Assembly: GCF_030411995.1 (NCBI RefSeq)
Contig: NZ_JASNRC010000013.1
Coordinates: 62,001-126,000 of the forward strand
Source of the DNA: Massilia sp. YIM B02769
Lineage (GTDB): Bacteria; Pseudomonadota; Gammaproteobacteria; Burkholderiales; Burkholderiaceae_D
Direction of reading: 5' to 3'
DNA length: 64,000 nt
This document shows, piece after piece, positions 9,539-19,600 of the stretch. The translations under genes and the position numbers were made by a program. Within the stretch, counting starts at the first letter, position 1; each line of letters begins with the position of its first letter. The notes beneath the pieces were generated by a model. The model worked only from the letters and a program-made list of their open reading frames with translations. It was not told the DNA's origin and did not search any database.

Positions 9539-11878
9539 ATGAACGACGCAGGCGCACCACTCATCAAGGCGGCGGCGTGGAGCGCGGTCGGCCGTTCGCG
9601 GCCGCACGAATCCGCGACGCTGCACGTACTCGGCCAGGCCACCTACACCGACGACATCGCGGAAGTCGCGGGCACGCTGCACGCGGCGCTCGGCTTATCA
9701 AGCAAGTCGCACGCGAACATCGTCTCCATCGACCTCGCGCCGGTGCGTGCGTCGCGCGGCGTGGTGGCGGTACTCACCGTACAGGACATCCCAGGCACCA
9801 ACGACTGCGGCCCCATCATCCACGACGATCCCATCCTCGCCGACGGCAAGGTGGAGTACGTCGGCCAGCCGGTCTTCATCGTCGTTGCCGACACCCACGA
9901 CAACGCGCGCCGCGCCGCGCGCCTGGCCAGGATCGAGTACGAGGAGCTGCCGGCCATCCTCACGCCGCAGGAAGCCCACGCTGCCCAGTCCTATGTGGTG
10001 CCGCCGATGCGCCTGGCACGCGGCGATGCCGAGACCGCGTTTGCGAATGCCCCGCGCAAGGTGAAGGGCCAGCTGTTCGTCGGCGGCCAGGAACAGTTTT
10101 ATCTCGAAGGCCAGATCGCCTATGCGATCCCCGGCGAAGACCGCGGCATGCTGGTGCAGTGCTCGACCCAGCACCCGAGCGAGATGCAGCACGTGGTGGC
10201 GCATGCGCTCGGCCTGCATTCGCACCACGTCGTGGTCGAGTGCCGGCGCATGGGCGGCGGCTTCGGCGGCAAGGAATCGCAGTCCGCATTGTGGGCGGCG
10301 GCGGCCTCGATCGCGGCGGCAAAGCTGAAGCGCCCGGTCAAGTTGCGCGCCGACCGCGACGACGACATGCTGGTCACCGGCAAGCGCCACTGCTTCTACT
10401 ATGAATACGAAGTCGGCTACGACGACGCCGGCCGCATCCTGGCCGCGAAGATCGACATGGTCTCGCGCGCCGGCTACTCGGCCGACTTGTCCGGCCCGGT
10501 CGCCACGCGCGCGGTCTGCCACTACGACAACGCCTACTACTTGTCGGATGTGGACATCCGCGCCGCCTGCGGCAAGACGAATACCCAGTCGAACACCGCC
10601 TTCCGCGGCTTCGGCGGTCCGCAGGGCGCGATCGCCATGGAATACGTGATCGACGAGATCGCGCGCAACCTGGGCGTCGACGCGCTCGACATCCGCAAGC
10701 TGAACTTCTACGGCAAGACGGACCGTAACGTCACGCCCTACGGCCAGGCCGTGGTCGACAACGTCATCCACGAACTGGTGGCCGAACTCGAGACCTCGAG
10801 CGAATACCGGGCGCGGCGCGAGGCGATTGCCGAATTCAACCGTACCAGTCCTGTGCTGAAGAAGGGCCTGGCGCTCACGCCGGTCAAATTCGGGATCGCC
10901 TTCAACGTCACCCATTTGAACCAGGCCGGCGCGCTGGTGCACGTGTACGTCGACGGCTCGATCATGGTGAACCATGGCGGCACCGAGATGGGGCAGGGCA
11001 TCAACACCAAGGTGATGCAGGTGGTCGCGCACGAACTGGGCGTGGACGTGGAGCGCGTGCGCGCCACCGCCACCAACACCAGCAAGGTGGCGAACACCTC
11101 GGCCACGGCAGCATCCACCGGCGCCGACCTGAACGGCAAGGCGGCCCAGGATGCGGCGCGCCAGATCAGGGAGCGCCTGGCCGCGTTTGCCGCCGCCACC
11201 TACGCATGCACGCCGGACGAGGTGCGCTTCGCGGCCGATACCGTGTTCGCCGGCGCCATGGAAATCCCCTTCCAGCACCTGGTGCAAAAGGCCTATCTGG
11301 CACGCGTGCAGCTCTGGTCCGACGGCTTCTATGCCACGCCGGGTTTGAGCTGGGATGCGAAGACCATGAGCGGCCGGCCGTTTTCCTACTTCGCCTATGG
11401 CGCGGCGGTGGCCGAAGTCGTGGTCGACACGCTCACCGGCGAATGGAAGCTGCTGCGCGCCGATGCCCTGTACGACGCCGGCAATTCGCTCAATCCCGCC
11501 ATCGACATCGGCCAGGTCGAAGGCGCCTTCATCCAGGGCATGGGCTGGCTCACCACCGAGGAACTCTGGTGGAACGCCGGCGGCAAGCTGATGACCCATG
11601 CGCCGTCGACCTACAAGATTCCGGGCGTCTCGGATTGCCCGCGCGACTTCCGCGTGCGCCTGTTCGAGAACCGCAACGTCGAGGACTCGATCCACCGCTC
11701 GAAGGCGGTCGGCGAGCCGCCGCTGCTGCTGCCGTTCTCGGTGTTCTTTGCGCTGCGCGACGCGATTTCCAGCGTGGGCGGGCACAAGGTGAATCCGCCG
11801 CTGAATGCGCCGGCCACGAGCGAAGCGATCCTCGACGCCATCGCCGCGGTGGAAGCTGCCGCCTGTCCGGGCGCGTGA
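9539..11878 (+). CDS. xdhB: Xanthine dehydrogenase large (molybdopterin) subunit
   Basis: The catalytic Moco subunit, 779 residues from ATG 9539, chosen because GAAGGAGATCACC precedes it. Visible signatures are the N-terminal HESATLHVLGQATYTDDI, GGQEQFYLEGQIAYAIP (MoCo domain), RRMGGGFGGKESQ, FRGFGGPQGAIAMEYVIDEI, MVNHGGTEMGQGINTK, and near the end KAVGEPPLLLPFSVFFALRD, containing the catalytic glutamate. It starts 16 bases after xdhA, and its TGA shares one base with the xdhC ATG (TGATG), indicating translational coupling. Confidence 0.96.
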   Translation: MNDAGAPLIKAAAWSAVGRSRPHESATLHVLGQATYTDDIAEVAGTLHAALGLSSKSHANIVSIDLAPVRASRGVVAVLTVQDIPGTNDCGPIIHDDPILADGKVEYVGQPVFIVVADTHDNARRAARLARIEYEELPAILTPQEAHAAQSYVVPPMRLARGDAETAFANAPRKVKGQLFVGGQEQFYLEGQIAYAIPGEDRGMLVQCSTQHPSEMQHVVAHALGLHSHHVVVECRRMGGGFGGKESQSALWAAAASIAAAKLKRPVKLRADRDDDMLVTGKRHCFYYEYEVGYDDAGRILAAKIDMVSRAGYSADLSGPVATRAVCHYDNAYYLSDVDIRAACGKTNTQSNTAFRGFGGPQGAIAMEYVIDEIARNLGVDALDIRKLNFYGKTDRNVTPYGQAVVDNVIHELVAELETSSEYRARREAIAEFNRTSPVLKKGLALTPVKFGIAFNVTHLNQAGALVHVYVDGSIMVNHGGTEMGQGINTKVMQVVAHELGVDVERVRATATNTSKVANTSATAASTGADLNGKAAQDAARQIRERLAAFAAATYACTPDEVRFAADTVFAGAMEIPFQHLVQKAYLARVQLWSDGFYATPGLSWDAKTMSGRPFSYFAYGAAVAEVVVDTLTGEWKLLRADALYDAGNSLNPAIDIGQVEGAFIQGMGWLTTEELWWNAGGKLMTHAPSTYKIPGVSDCPRDFRVRLFENRNVEDSIHRSKAVGEPPLLLPFSVFFALRDAISSVGGHKVNPPLNAPATSEAILDAIAAVEAAACPGA

Positions 11879-12996
11879 TGGAAGACTGGCTGGGAGCCGC
11901 GCTACGCGCGCCGGCCGTGCTGGTCACGGTCGCCATTGTCGAAGGCTCGGTGCCGAGGGAGCCGGGCGCGAAGATGGTCGTTACCCGCGACGGGCTGGCG
12001 GGGACCATCGGCGGCGGGCATCTCGAACACCGCGCGATCGACATGGCGCGCACCATGCTGGAAGAGGGCGGGGCGCAAGGTGTTACCACCAAGCTGGAGC
12101 GTTTCGCGCTCGGTCCGAGCCTGGGGCAGTGCTGCGGCGGGATTGCGCACCTGGTGTTCGAGGTCGTGGAGCCCGAGCAGATGGCGCTGCTGGACAAGCG
12201 ACGTAATGAAGATACCTGGCGGCTCGTAGGGTGGACCGGGCCACGAAAGGCGGGTTCCCCGTCCACGCGTTCAACGAACGCTGGCACTGCTGCGAACTCG
12301 TTGCCGCCGGCTGAACGCGTGGACGGCAGAGCCGCCTCTCGTGGCCCGGTCCACCCTACCGCCCTGTTCGACGGTGCGGGCCGGCTTTTGGCCGGCGATG
12401 TCGCACCCGACTTCGACCGCACCCGCGGCACCCACGTCTTCACCGACGCCACCGGCCGCCGCTGGCTGGCCGACGCCATCTTCGCCCCGCGCGCCCACCT
12501 GATGCTGTTCGGCGCCGGCCACGTCGGCGCGGCCATCGTGCGTGCGCTGGCCGAACTGCCTTGCCGCGTCACCTGGGTCGACGAACGCGACGACATGTTC
12601 CCGGCCGCGATCCCGGCGAACGTCACCGTCGAGGCGACCGACACGCCGGAAGCCCTGGTCGCCCAGGCTGCCCCCGGCACCACCTTCCTGGTGATGACAC
12701 ACAGTCATGCACTTGACCTGCGCCTGTCGATTGCGATACTGTCGCGCGCTGACCAGGATTGGTTCGGCCTGATCGGCTCCGATACCAAGCGCCGCCAGTT
12801 CGAGCACCGCCTGCGCGAGCGCGGCATCGCGGACGAACGCATCGCCGCCATGGTCTGCCCGATCGGCCTGCCCGGCATTGCCGGCAAGGCGCCGGCCGTG
12901 ATTGCCGTCGGCGTTGCCGCCCAGCTGCTGAGCGTGTGGGAGGCCGCCGATGCCGCCGCCCCCAGCCTTCTTGAAGCTTCTCCGGAATCCAACTGA
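11878..12996 (+). CDS. xdhC: Xanthine dehydrogenase accessory protein XdhC, with an in-frame REPIN-encoded insert
   Basis: XdhC binds molybdenum cofactor and loads it, after sulfuration, into XdhB. The N-terminal domain has VEGSVPREPGAKMVV, GTIGGGHLEHRAID and LGPSLGQCCGG. The C-terminal Rossmann domain has FGAGHVGAAIVRALAELP, FGLIGSDTKRRQFE and CPIGLPGIAGKAPA. At 372 residues it looks long; the excess is explained by residues about 116-161, which are encoded by the REPIN at 12226-12359. That stretch starts RLVGWTGPRK and ends RGPVHPTALF; it has no stop and lies between the two domains, so the enzyme may tolerate it as a linker. It overlaps xdhB and guaD by one base at each junction. Confidence 0.93.
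   Translation: MEDWLGAALRAPAVLVTVAIVEGSVPREPGAKMVVTRDGLAGTIGGGHLEHRAIDMARTMLEEGGAQGVTTKLERFALGPSLGQCCGGIAHLVFEVVEPEQMALLDKRRNEDTWRLVGWTGPRKAGSPSTRSTNAGTAANSLPPAERVDGRAASRGPVHPTALFDGAGRLLAGDVAPDFDRTRGTHVFTDATGRRWLADAIFAPRAHLMLFGAGHVGAAIVRALAELPCRVTWVDERDDMFPAAIPANVTVEATDTPEALVAQAAPGTTFLVMTHSHALDLRLSIAILSRADQDWFGLIGSDTKRRQFEHRLRERGIADERIAAMVCPIGLPGIAGKAPAVIAVGVAAQLLSVWEAADAAAPSLLEASPESN
12226..12359. repeat. REPIN, subtype C variant, inside the xdhC coding sequence
   Basis: A perfect 21-bp terminal inverted repeat (12226-12246 and 12339-12359), beginning GTAGGGTGGACC at each outer end. A second perfect inverted repeat of 15 bp lies inside (12259-12273 and 12312-12326, CCGTCCACGCGTTCA). The two 48-base arms are REP units with heads outward, separated by 38 bases. 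Both strands share the GTAG-G-GTGGAC ... GTCCAC-GCG layout of the intergenic copies. The element is wholly coding here. Confidence 0.92.
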
Positions 12997-14300
12997 TGTC
13001 CACTGCATACACCAGCATGCAAGCCTACCGTGCCAGCTTGCTGCATTTTCACGCCGACCCGGCATTTGCCGAACAGGCCTATTCCTGGCACACCGACGGC
13101 CTGCTCGTCATCGAGGACGGCCGCGTCAAGGCGGCCGGCGACTACGCGCAGCTCGTCGCAACGCTGCCGCCCGGCCTGGAACCAATCGACTACCGCGGCA
13201 AGATCATCACGCCCGGCTTCATCGACACCCACCTGCACTATCCGCAGACCGACATGATCGCCTCGCCCAGCGAGGGCCTGCTGCCCTGGCTGGAGACCTA
13301 CACCTTCCCGACCGAGCGCAGCTTCGAAGACCCGGCGCATGCACGCGCCACCGCCGAGTTCTTCCTCGACGAACTGGGGCGCTGCGGCACCACCACGGCC
13401 GTGGTCTACTGCACCGTGCATCCGGGTTCGGTCGACGCCTTTTTCGAGGCGAGCGAAGCGCGCAAGCTGCGCATGGTGGCCGGCAAGGTACTGATGGACC
13501 GGAATTGCCCGGACTTCCTGCGCGACGCTGAAGGCCAGATCGGCGACAGCGAAGCGCTGATCAACAAGTGGCACAAGCGCGGCCGTTCCCTGTACGCGAT
13601 CACGCCGCGCTTTGCGCCCACGTCGAGCGAAGCGCAGCTGCGTTTGACGGGCGAACTGGCGGCCAGCTATCCGGACACCTTCATCCAGACCCACGTGTCG
13701 GAGAACAAGGACGAGTGCAGCTGGGTGAAGGAGCTGTATCCGGACTCGCGCAGCTACCTGGGCGTGTACGAGGACTTCGGGCTGATGCGTCCGCGCGCGC
13801 TGTTCGGGCACTGCATCTGGCTCGACGACGAGGACTTCGCGCGCATGGCGGCCACCGGCTCGGCGGCGGCGGTATGCCCGACCTCGAACCTGTTCCTGGG
13901 CAGCGGCTTGTTCGATTTCGAGAAGGCGGATGGGGCCAGGGCGCTGCTGTCGCTCGGGACCGACGTGGGGGCGGGGACCTCGTTCTCGATCCTGCAGACC
14001 ATGAACGAGGCGTACAAGGTGGCGCGGCTGAAGGGGAGTTATTTGCCGGCGCTGCGCATGTTCTATCTCGCCACGCTGGGCGCGGCGCGGGCGATGGACC
14101 TGGAAGGGACGATCGGCAGTTTTGCTGCCGGCGCCGAAGCCGATTTCGTGGTGCTCGATCCGCAGGCTACGCCGTTGATGGCAAGGCGGAGTGCGCATTG
14201 CGATACGCTGGAGGAGCAGTTGTTTGCGCTGGCCTTGTTGGGGGATGACCGGACCGTTTTCGCGACGTATGCGATGGGGGAGCGGGTTCACCAGCGGTGA
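12996..14300 (+). CDS. guaD: Guanine deaminase
   Basis: It deaminates guanine to xanthine, feeding the xanthine dehydrogenase encoded upstream. It is a 434-residue amidohydrolase with the zinc-site motifs PGFIDTHLHYPQ, THVSENKDE, FGHCIWLDDED and SLGTDVGAGTSFS, plus the family features YCTVHPGSVDAFFEA and AITPRFAPTSS. The length is normal. The ATG shares its A with the xdhC stop (TGATG). It is the last gene of the xdhABC-guaD unit and is followed 46 bases later by a REPIN. Confidence 0.96.
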   Translation: MSTAYTSMQAYRASLLHFHADPAFAEQAYSWHTDGLLVIEDGRVKAAGDYAQLVATLPPGLEPIDYRGKIITPGFIDTHLHYPQTDMIASPSEGLLPWLETYTFPTERSFEDPAHARATAEFFLDELGRCGTTTAVVYCTVHPGSVDAFFEASEARKLRMVAGKVLMDRNCPDFLRDAEGQIGDSEALINKWHKRGRSLYAITPRFAPTSSEAQLRLTGELAASYPDTFIQTHVSENKDECSWVKELYPDSRSYLGVYEDFGLMRPRALFGHCIWLDDEDFARMAATGSAAAVCPTSNLFLGSGLFDFEKADGARALLSLGTDVGAGTSFSILQTMNEAYKVARLKGSYLPALRMFYLATLGAARAMDLEGTIGSFAAGAEADFVVLDPQATPLMARRSAHCDTLEEQLFALALLGDDRTVFATYAMGERVHQR

Positions 14301-14345
14301 ATCGAGGGTAGTGGGGCTGTTGCCTGTGACGGTATCGGCCCCTCC

Positions 14346-14494
14346 AATCCGCGTGGGCACGGGGTGCCCACCGTACGGGATATGGCGCGGGTTCGGCACT
14401 TCGTGCCTCGAAAAACCAACCCCGGAGCTTAACCCTCGCAATCTTCGGCCCGGAACCTCTCCCGTACGGTGGGCACGCCGTGCCCACGCGGATT
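14346..14494. repeat. REPIN, subtype B (copy 1), heads inward
   Basis: 35-bp arms (14346-14380 and 14460-14494) are inverted with a single mismatch. Each unit is GTAC-G-GTGGGCAC, a 3-base loop, GTGCCCAC-GCGG. Here the GTAC heads face each other and the GCG tails point outward, opposite to the subtype A pairs. It occupies most of the gap between guaD and the adenosine deaminase gene (14301-14645); I see no gene in that gap. Confidence 0.88.
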
Positions 14495-14645
14495 CAACAT
14501 ACCGCTAACAGCACAGGCAACAGCCCCGATAACGCTTGCGCGCCCCCCGGCACCAACCCCCACGCAACCCCATCCATTGCCAACCCTGCACGAAAGCGGT
14601 TAGAGTTTCGCGGTCCGCACCAACCAACCGTTACGAAAGAATCCG

Positions 14646-16160
14646 ATGCAGAAGAAACTGAGCAGCGTCCTGATCGCGCTGGCCTTTGCAGCCGCCCCGG
14701 TGGCCGCGAAGGAGCCCTCGACCGCAACGCGCCAGGCCAACGAAGCCGCCACCGCCCGTCATTACGCCGCCCTGATCGCCGGCAGCGAACCGAAGCTGGC
14801 CGAGCTGACCATGTTCTTCACCCAGATGCCGAAGGGCGGCGACCTGCACCACCACTACTCGGGCGCCATCTACGCCGAGCAGTACGTCGACTTCCTCGAC
14901 AAGCAGGGCGTCTGCGTCAACAAGCAGACCTACCGCATCGAGACCAACAAGGACGTCATTGCCGCCGAGCGCGCGAAGCCGGCCAAGGAACGCAACTGCC
15001 TGTCCAGCGCCGAAGTCTATGCCGACGACCACACCTGGCGCGAGCTGGTGCAGCGCTGGTCGAACAAGGACTTCGCCAACCACGGCGCGATCCAGCCGCC
15101 GCCGGACCGCCTGTTCTTCCAGACCTTCGGCTACTTCGGACCGGTCTCGAACGCGAACTTCGCCGAAGGCCTGCAGGAACTGAAAAAGCGCGCGATCGCC
15201 GAGAACGTCAGCTACATCGAAACCATGTTCAAGATGGCCCCGGCCGTCGCCAACCCCGCATTCGACGCGCGCGCCTGGCAGCTGGTGAACGACGACGCGG
15301 CCCTGAAGGTCGAACTCAACGCCTGGATGGACACCCTGGCGCGCGACCCCGCCTTCAACCAGACCCTGGGCGAGTTCGTCGCCAAGATCGACGAAGCGGC
15401 GCAAGGCATCGACGACGAGCGCTTCACCATGCGCTACCAGACCTATGTATTGCGCCTGCTGAACCCGTCGCAGGTGTTTTCCTCGATGGTCGGCGCCTTC
15501 AAGGCTGCCTCCCTGAACGGCAAGATCGTCGGCGTGAACATCGTCGGCCAGGAAAGCACGGCCGTCTCGATGCGCGACTACACCCTGCACATGAAGATGT
15601 TCCGCTTCCTGAAGTCGGTCTACCCGAACGTGAAGGTGGCCATGCACGCCGGCGAGCTGGCGATGGGCGACGTGCCGCCGGAAGGCCTGAAGTTCCACAT
15701 CGACGAGGCGCTGGTGGTGGCGAATGCCGACCGCATCGGCCATGGCATCGACCTGGCCCACGAGACGAATGCGCTGAAGGTCATGGAAAAGATGCGCAAG
15801 GACGACGTGCCGGTCGAGATCAACCTGACCTCGAACGCCTTCATCAATGGCCTGGAAGGCGAGAACCACCCGATCACGTTGTATCGCAAATACGGCGTGC
15901 CGTACGTGATCTCGACCGACGACGCCGGCGTCACCCGCCACACGCTCAGCAACGAATATGTGCTGTTTGCCAGCCGCTACAAGCCGGACTATGCGGAAAT
16001 GAAAAAGGCCTCGTACAACAGCATCCGCTACGCCTTCCTGAGCCCGGCGGAGAAGACCCGCCTGACGCGCCAGCTCGACGAACGTTTCGCGACCTTCGAA
16101 GCCGGGATGGCGGGACTGGCGAAAACCGTTGTGCCTGCGCGACGCAGCCACATCAAATAA
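14646..16160 (+). CDS. Exported adenosine deaminase (ADGF/CECR1-like)
   Basis: A 504-residue adenosine/AMP deaminase-family amidohydrolase with a signal peptide (about 1-21), so it acts in the periplasm or outside. Zinc and substrate motifs are KGGDLHHHYSGAIY, MHAGELAMG, RIGHGIDLAHE, NLTSNAFINGL and STDDAGVTRH. An insertion of roughly 100 residues after the HHH motif and the overall length match the secreted growth-factor-like branch rather than the approximately 335-residue cytosolic Add. It would convert extracellular adenosine or deoxyadenosine to inosine. Other purine deaminations by this branch cannot be excluded. A terminator follows 23 bases after the stop. Confidence 0.9.
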   Translation: MQKKLSSVLIALAFAAAPVAAKEPSTATRQANEAATARHYAALIAGSEPKLAELTMFFTQMPKGGDLHHHYSGAIYAEQYVDFLDKQGVCVNKQTYRIETNKDVIAAERAKPAKERNCLSSAEVYADDHTWRELVQRWSNKDFANHGAIQPPPDRLFFQTFGYFGPVSNANFAEGLQELKKRAIAENVSYIETMFKMAPAVANPAFDARAWQLVNDDAALKVELNAWMDTLARDPAFNQTLGEFVAKIDEAAQGIDDERFTMRYQTYVLRLLNPSQVFSSMVGAFKAASLNGKIVGVNIVGQESTAVSMRDYTLHMKMFRFLKSVYPNVKVAMHAGELAMGDVPPEGLKFHIDEALVVANADRIGHGIDLAHETNALKVMEKMRKDDVPVEINLTSNAFINGLEGENHPITLYRKYGVPYVISTDDAGVTRHTLSNEYVLFASRYKPDYAEMKKASYNSIRYAFLSPAEKTRLTRQLDERFATFEAGMAGLAKTVVPARRSHIK

Positions 16161-16182
16161 ACCGCAAATAAGCAAGTTCGAT

Positions 16183-16208
16183 AACGGCAGCGCAAGGCTG
16201 CCGTTTTT
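16183..16208 (+). terminator. Terminator after the adenosine deaminase gene
   Basis: CGGCAGC (16185-16191), a 5-base loop, GCTGCCG (16197-16203), then TTTTT. It sits shortly after the stop at 16160. Confidence 0.9.
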
Positions 16209-16691
16209 GCAAGTGCACCATGGCATGCACCGCCGCAGGGCGAACAAAAGTTAGTCTTGAATTAACATTTGTGGCCTCGTCGCCACAGATTTACGTACTC
16301 ATCCATGCGTTTTCTGAAAAAGCTTATCTAAATATTTCAGCAAAGAATGCCTTCCGTATAATCGCGCCTTGTGATTTTGCGCGGAAAACCTCGCTGCGGT
16401 GCATCAGATGCACGTTTTTTGGGCGATTCAGACGACCAGCCTATAAATGGCTAAATAAAAACGTATTTGTCTGGCCGGTAGGGCTCATGCATATTTGTTG
16501 ATGTTGGTAAATATGCTTGAAGTTTTTTCAAGGGCGACGTGTAACAGGGATGACATCTTTCCTGTCTACAATCGCCCGGTCCAAGGGCTGGCAGTGCCGC
16601 TGCGTTCGCAGCAACCAGGGTTGCAGTACTTGTAAAGAGGGACATCCCCGGATGTCCAAATAAAATTTAAGTCTATTTTGGGGTTTTAATA
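16209..16691 (+). promoter_or_regulatory. AT-rich leader and promoter region of the TonB-dependent receptor gene
   Basis: About 480 bases without a convincing gene and markedly AT-richer than the flanks. It contains CTTGAA/TTCAAG flanking a T-run (16516-16532), a TACAAT that could be a -10 box (16567-16572), and a hairpin GGACATC-CCCG-GATGTCC (16640-16657) about 35 bases before the start codon. The start at 16692 has only a weak ribosome site (GGGG). This fits a long regulated 5' leader, but I do not recognise a known riboswitch or RNA thermometer. A 93-codon open frame here looks spurious. Confidence 0.5.
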
Positions 16692-19600
16692 ATGATCACT
16701 CAGAAACAGATCCGGCTCACCAAGCTGGCGCTGGCTTTGTCGATTGCGTTGTCGGCTGCACCGACCTTCGCACAGAACACCACCTCGGCCATCGGCGGCC
16801 GTGTCGCTGGTGCGGATGGCCGTCCAGTGGCTGGCGCACAGGTGTCGATCCTTCACACCGAGTCGAATTCTGTCAGCAACGTCTCCACCGACGCTGAAGG
16901 CCGATACGTCGCACGCGGCCTGCGCGTGGGCGGTCCGTACACGATCATTATCACCAAGGACGGCATCACCGAAAAGCGCGAGAACGTCTTCGTCCAGCTG
17001 GCCGAGACCGCGTCGATCGATGCAACCCTGGGCCAGGCGATGCAGACCGTGACCGTGACCGGTACGGCTAACCGCTCGGAACGCTTCAACCGCACCACCA
17101 TGGGCGCCGGCACCAGCATTGGCGCCACCGAACTGGCAACCCAGGGTTCGATCCAGCGTAACCTGCAGGACTACGCCCGTGCCGACCCGCGCGTCTCGCA
17201 GAACGACAAGGAACGCGGCGAAATCTCCGTCGCCGGCCAGAACTCGCGCTACAACACCATCACCGTCGACGGCGTCGCCATCAACGACACCTTCGGCCTG
17301 GAATCGAACGGCAGCCCGACCGCGCGTCAGGCGATCTCGATCGAAGCCATCCAGTCGGTGCAAGTCAACGTCGCCAACTACGACGTGACCCAGAAAGGCT
17401 ATACCGGCGCCAACATCAACGCCGTCACCAAGTCGGGCACCAACACCTGGAAGGGCGGCGCCTACTACGTGTGGCGTAACGACCGCTTCGTCGGCGAGCG
17501 CTACAACAACGTCACCGACACCTACAGCGACGCACCGAAGTTCAAGGAAACCACCAAGGGCCTGTGGGCCAGTGGCGCCCTGATCGAAGACAAGCTCTTC
17601 ATCTACGCCCTGACCGAGAAATCGGAAAGCAGCCGCGCCAGCCCGGACTTCGGCATCATCGGCAGCACCGCCGGCACCACCGTGCCAATCACCGCCGGTG
17701 CGGTGGCGGCTGCCCAGCAGATCGCACGCGACGTGTACGGCATCGAAATCGGCGGCCTGAACGTGCCTGCCGGTTCGCAGCTGAGCTCGGAAGAGAAGCT
17801 GCTGAAAGTCGACTGGAACATCAGCGACAACCACCGCGCGAACTTCCGCTACGGCAAAACCACCCAGTCGGAACCGGTCTTCCCGTCGTTCTCGTCGACC
17901 GGCGTGACCCTCGACTCGATGTTCTACAGCAACGAGAAGAGCATCGAAACCGCCGTGGCCCAGGTCTTCTCGGACTGGACCCCGACCTTCTCGACCGAAT
18001 TCCGCGCCTCGCTGCGCGACTATGATTCGGTTCCGAAGAACAGCTCGCGCCTGCCGTCGATCGGCCTGGCCTTCAGCGGCGCCCTGCCTGCAGGCGTCCC
18101 TGCCGGCACCTCGACCAGCACCCGTTACCTGAACTTCGGTACCGAGTATGCACGCCAGCTGAACGTCCTCGGCACCAAGACCATGGACTACTACGGCGCG
18201 GCCAACTGGATCGTGGGTGACCACGAGATCAAGGGCGGCTTCGACTACAGCACCAACAAGATCTACAACGCCTACCTGCAGAACGTGTTCGGCAGCTACA
18301 CCTTCGGTTGCGACGACACCCTGAACGCCAACATCTGCCGCAACGGCACCGCCGCGCAGATCGAAGCAGCCGTGCTGCAGAACTTCCGTAACGGTAACCC
18401 GACCTCGTACACCGTGCAGGTTCCCGCAGAGGGCAAGTCGCTGAGCGACGGTATCTCGTCGTTCACGATGAAGAACACCGGCCTGTTCCTGCAAGACACC
18501 TGGACCGCCAGCAAGAACCTGACCGTGACCTACGGCGTGCGCGTGGACGAAACCGGCGTCGGCAGCAAGCCGCTGGCCAACACCGATGTGGCACGTCCTG
18601 TCATCGCCGGCAACTACGCCACCGGCCGCGGCCAGAGCGGCGGCTTCGGCTACGACAACACTGTCACCCCGGATGGCAAGAAACTGTGGCAGCCGCGCGT
18701 CGGCTTCAACTACAAGTTCGACACCGCCCGTCCGACCCAGATCCGCGGCGGCGCCGGCCTGTTCCAGGGTGCCGCAGCGTCGGTGTGGATGTCGAATCCG
18801 TTCTCGAACCCAGGTATCGCCACCCGCACGATCACCTGCGCGACGAACGCGACCCGTTGCCCGGCCACGAACTTCTTCAGCCCGGATCCGGACAACCAGC
18901 CAGTCGCTATCGCAGGCAGCACGCCGCTCTCGAACGTCGACATCCTCGACCCGGGCCTGCGCCAGCCGTCGATCTGGAAAGCCAACCTGGCGTTCGACAC
19001 CGAACTGCCATGGTACGGCATGGTCTTTGGTGCTGAGTTCCTGTACACCAACAACAAGGACTCGATCTACTACGAGCACCTGAACCTGGGCGCATCGACC
19101 GCCACCGCCGGCACCGATGGCCGCCAGCTGTTCTGGAACCCGGCAGCCATGACGACCACCTGCTACGCAGCCAATGCCGCAGGTACGTCGCTGAACACCA
19201 CCAGCGGCTGCACCCAGGCCAAGTACCTGCGTAACCGCTCGTACAACAACGTCCTGGTGGCGAAGAACACCAGCGAAGGCGACGGCAAGCTGATCACCGT
19301 GTCGCTGTCGAAGCCGCTGACCAAGGGCTTCGGCTGGTCGCTGGCCTACACCCACACGAACGCGACCGAAGTCTCGCCGCTGTCGTCGTCGGTGGCCAAC
19401 TCGAACTGGCAGGCACGTTCGGTGTTCAACCCGAACGAAGAAGTCGCGTCGAACTCGAACACCATGGCGAAGCACCGCCTGAACGCCCTGGCCAACTTCC
19501 AGAAGAAGTTCTTCGGTTCGTACAACACCCGCCTCGGTGTGTTCTACGAAGCACGTTCGGGCAAGCCTTACAGCTGGACCTACAAGAACGACCTGAACGG

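Noticed and set aside
11878-12996. xdhC as a pseudogene because of the internal repeat
   Set aside because: The frame is intact from the ATG overlapping xdhB to the stop overlapping guaD, and motifs on both sides of the insert are preserved.
16220-16501. A 93-codon frame in the leader of the TonB receptor
   Set aside because: No ribosome site, mixed AT-rich composition and no recognisable features; it lies over promoter-like sequence.
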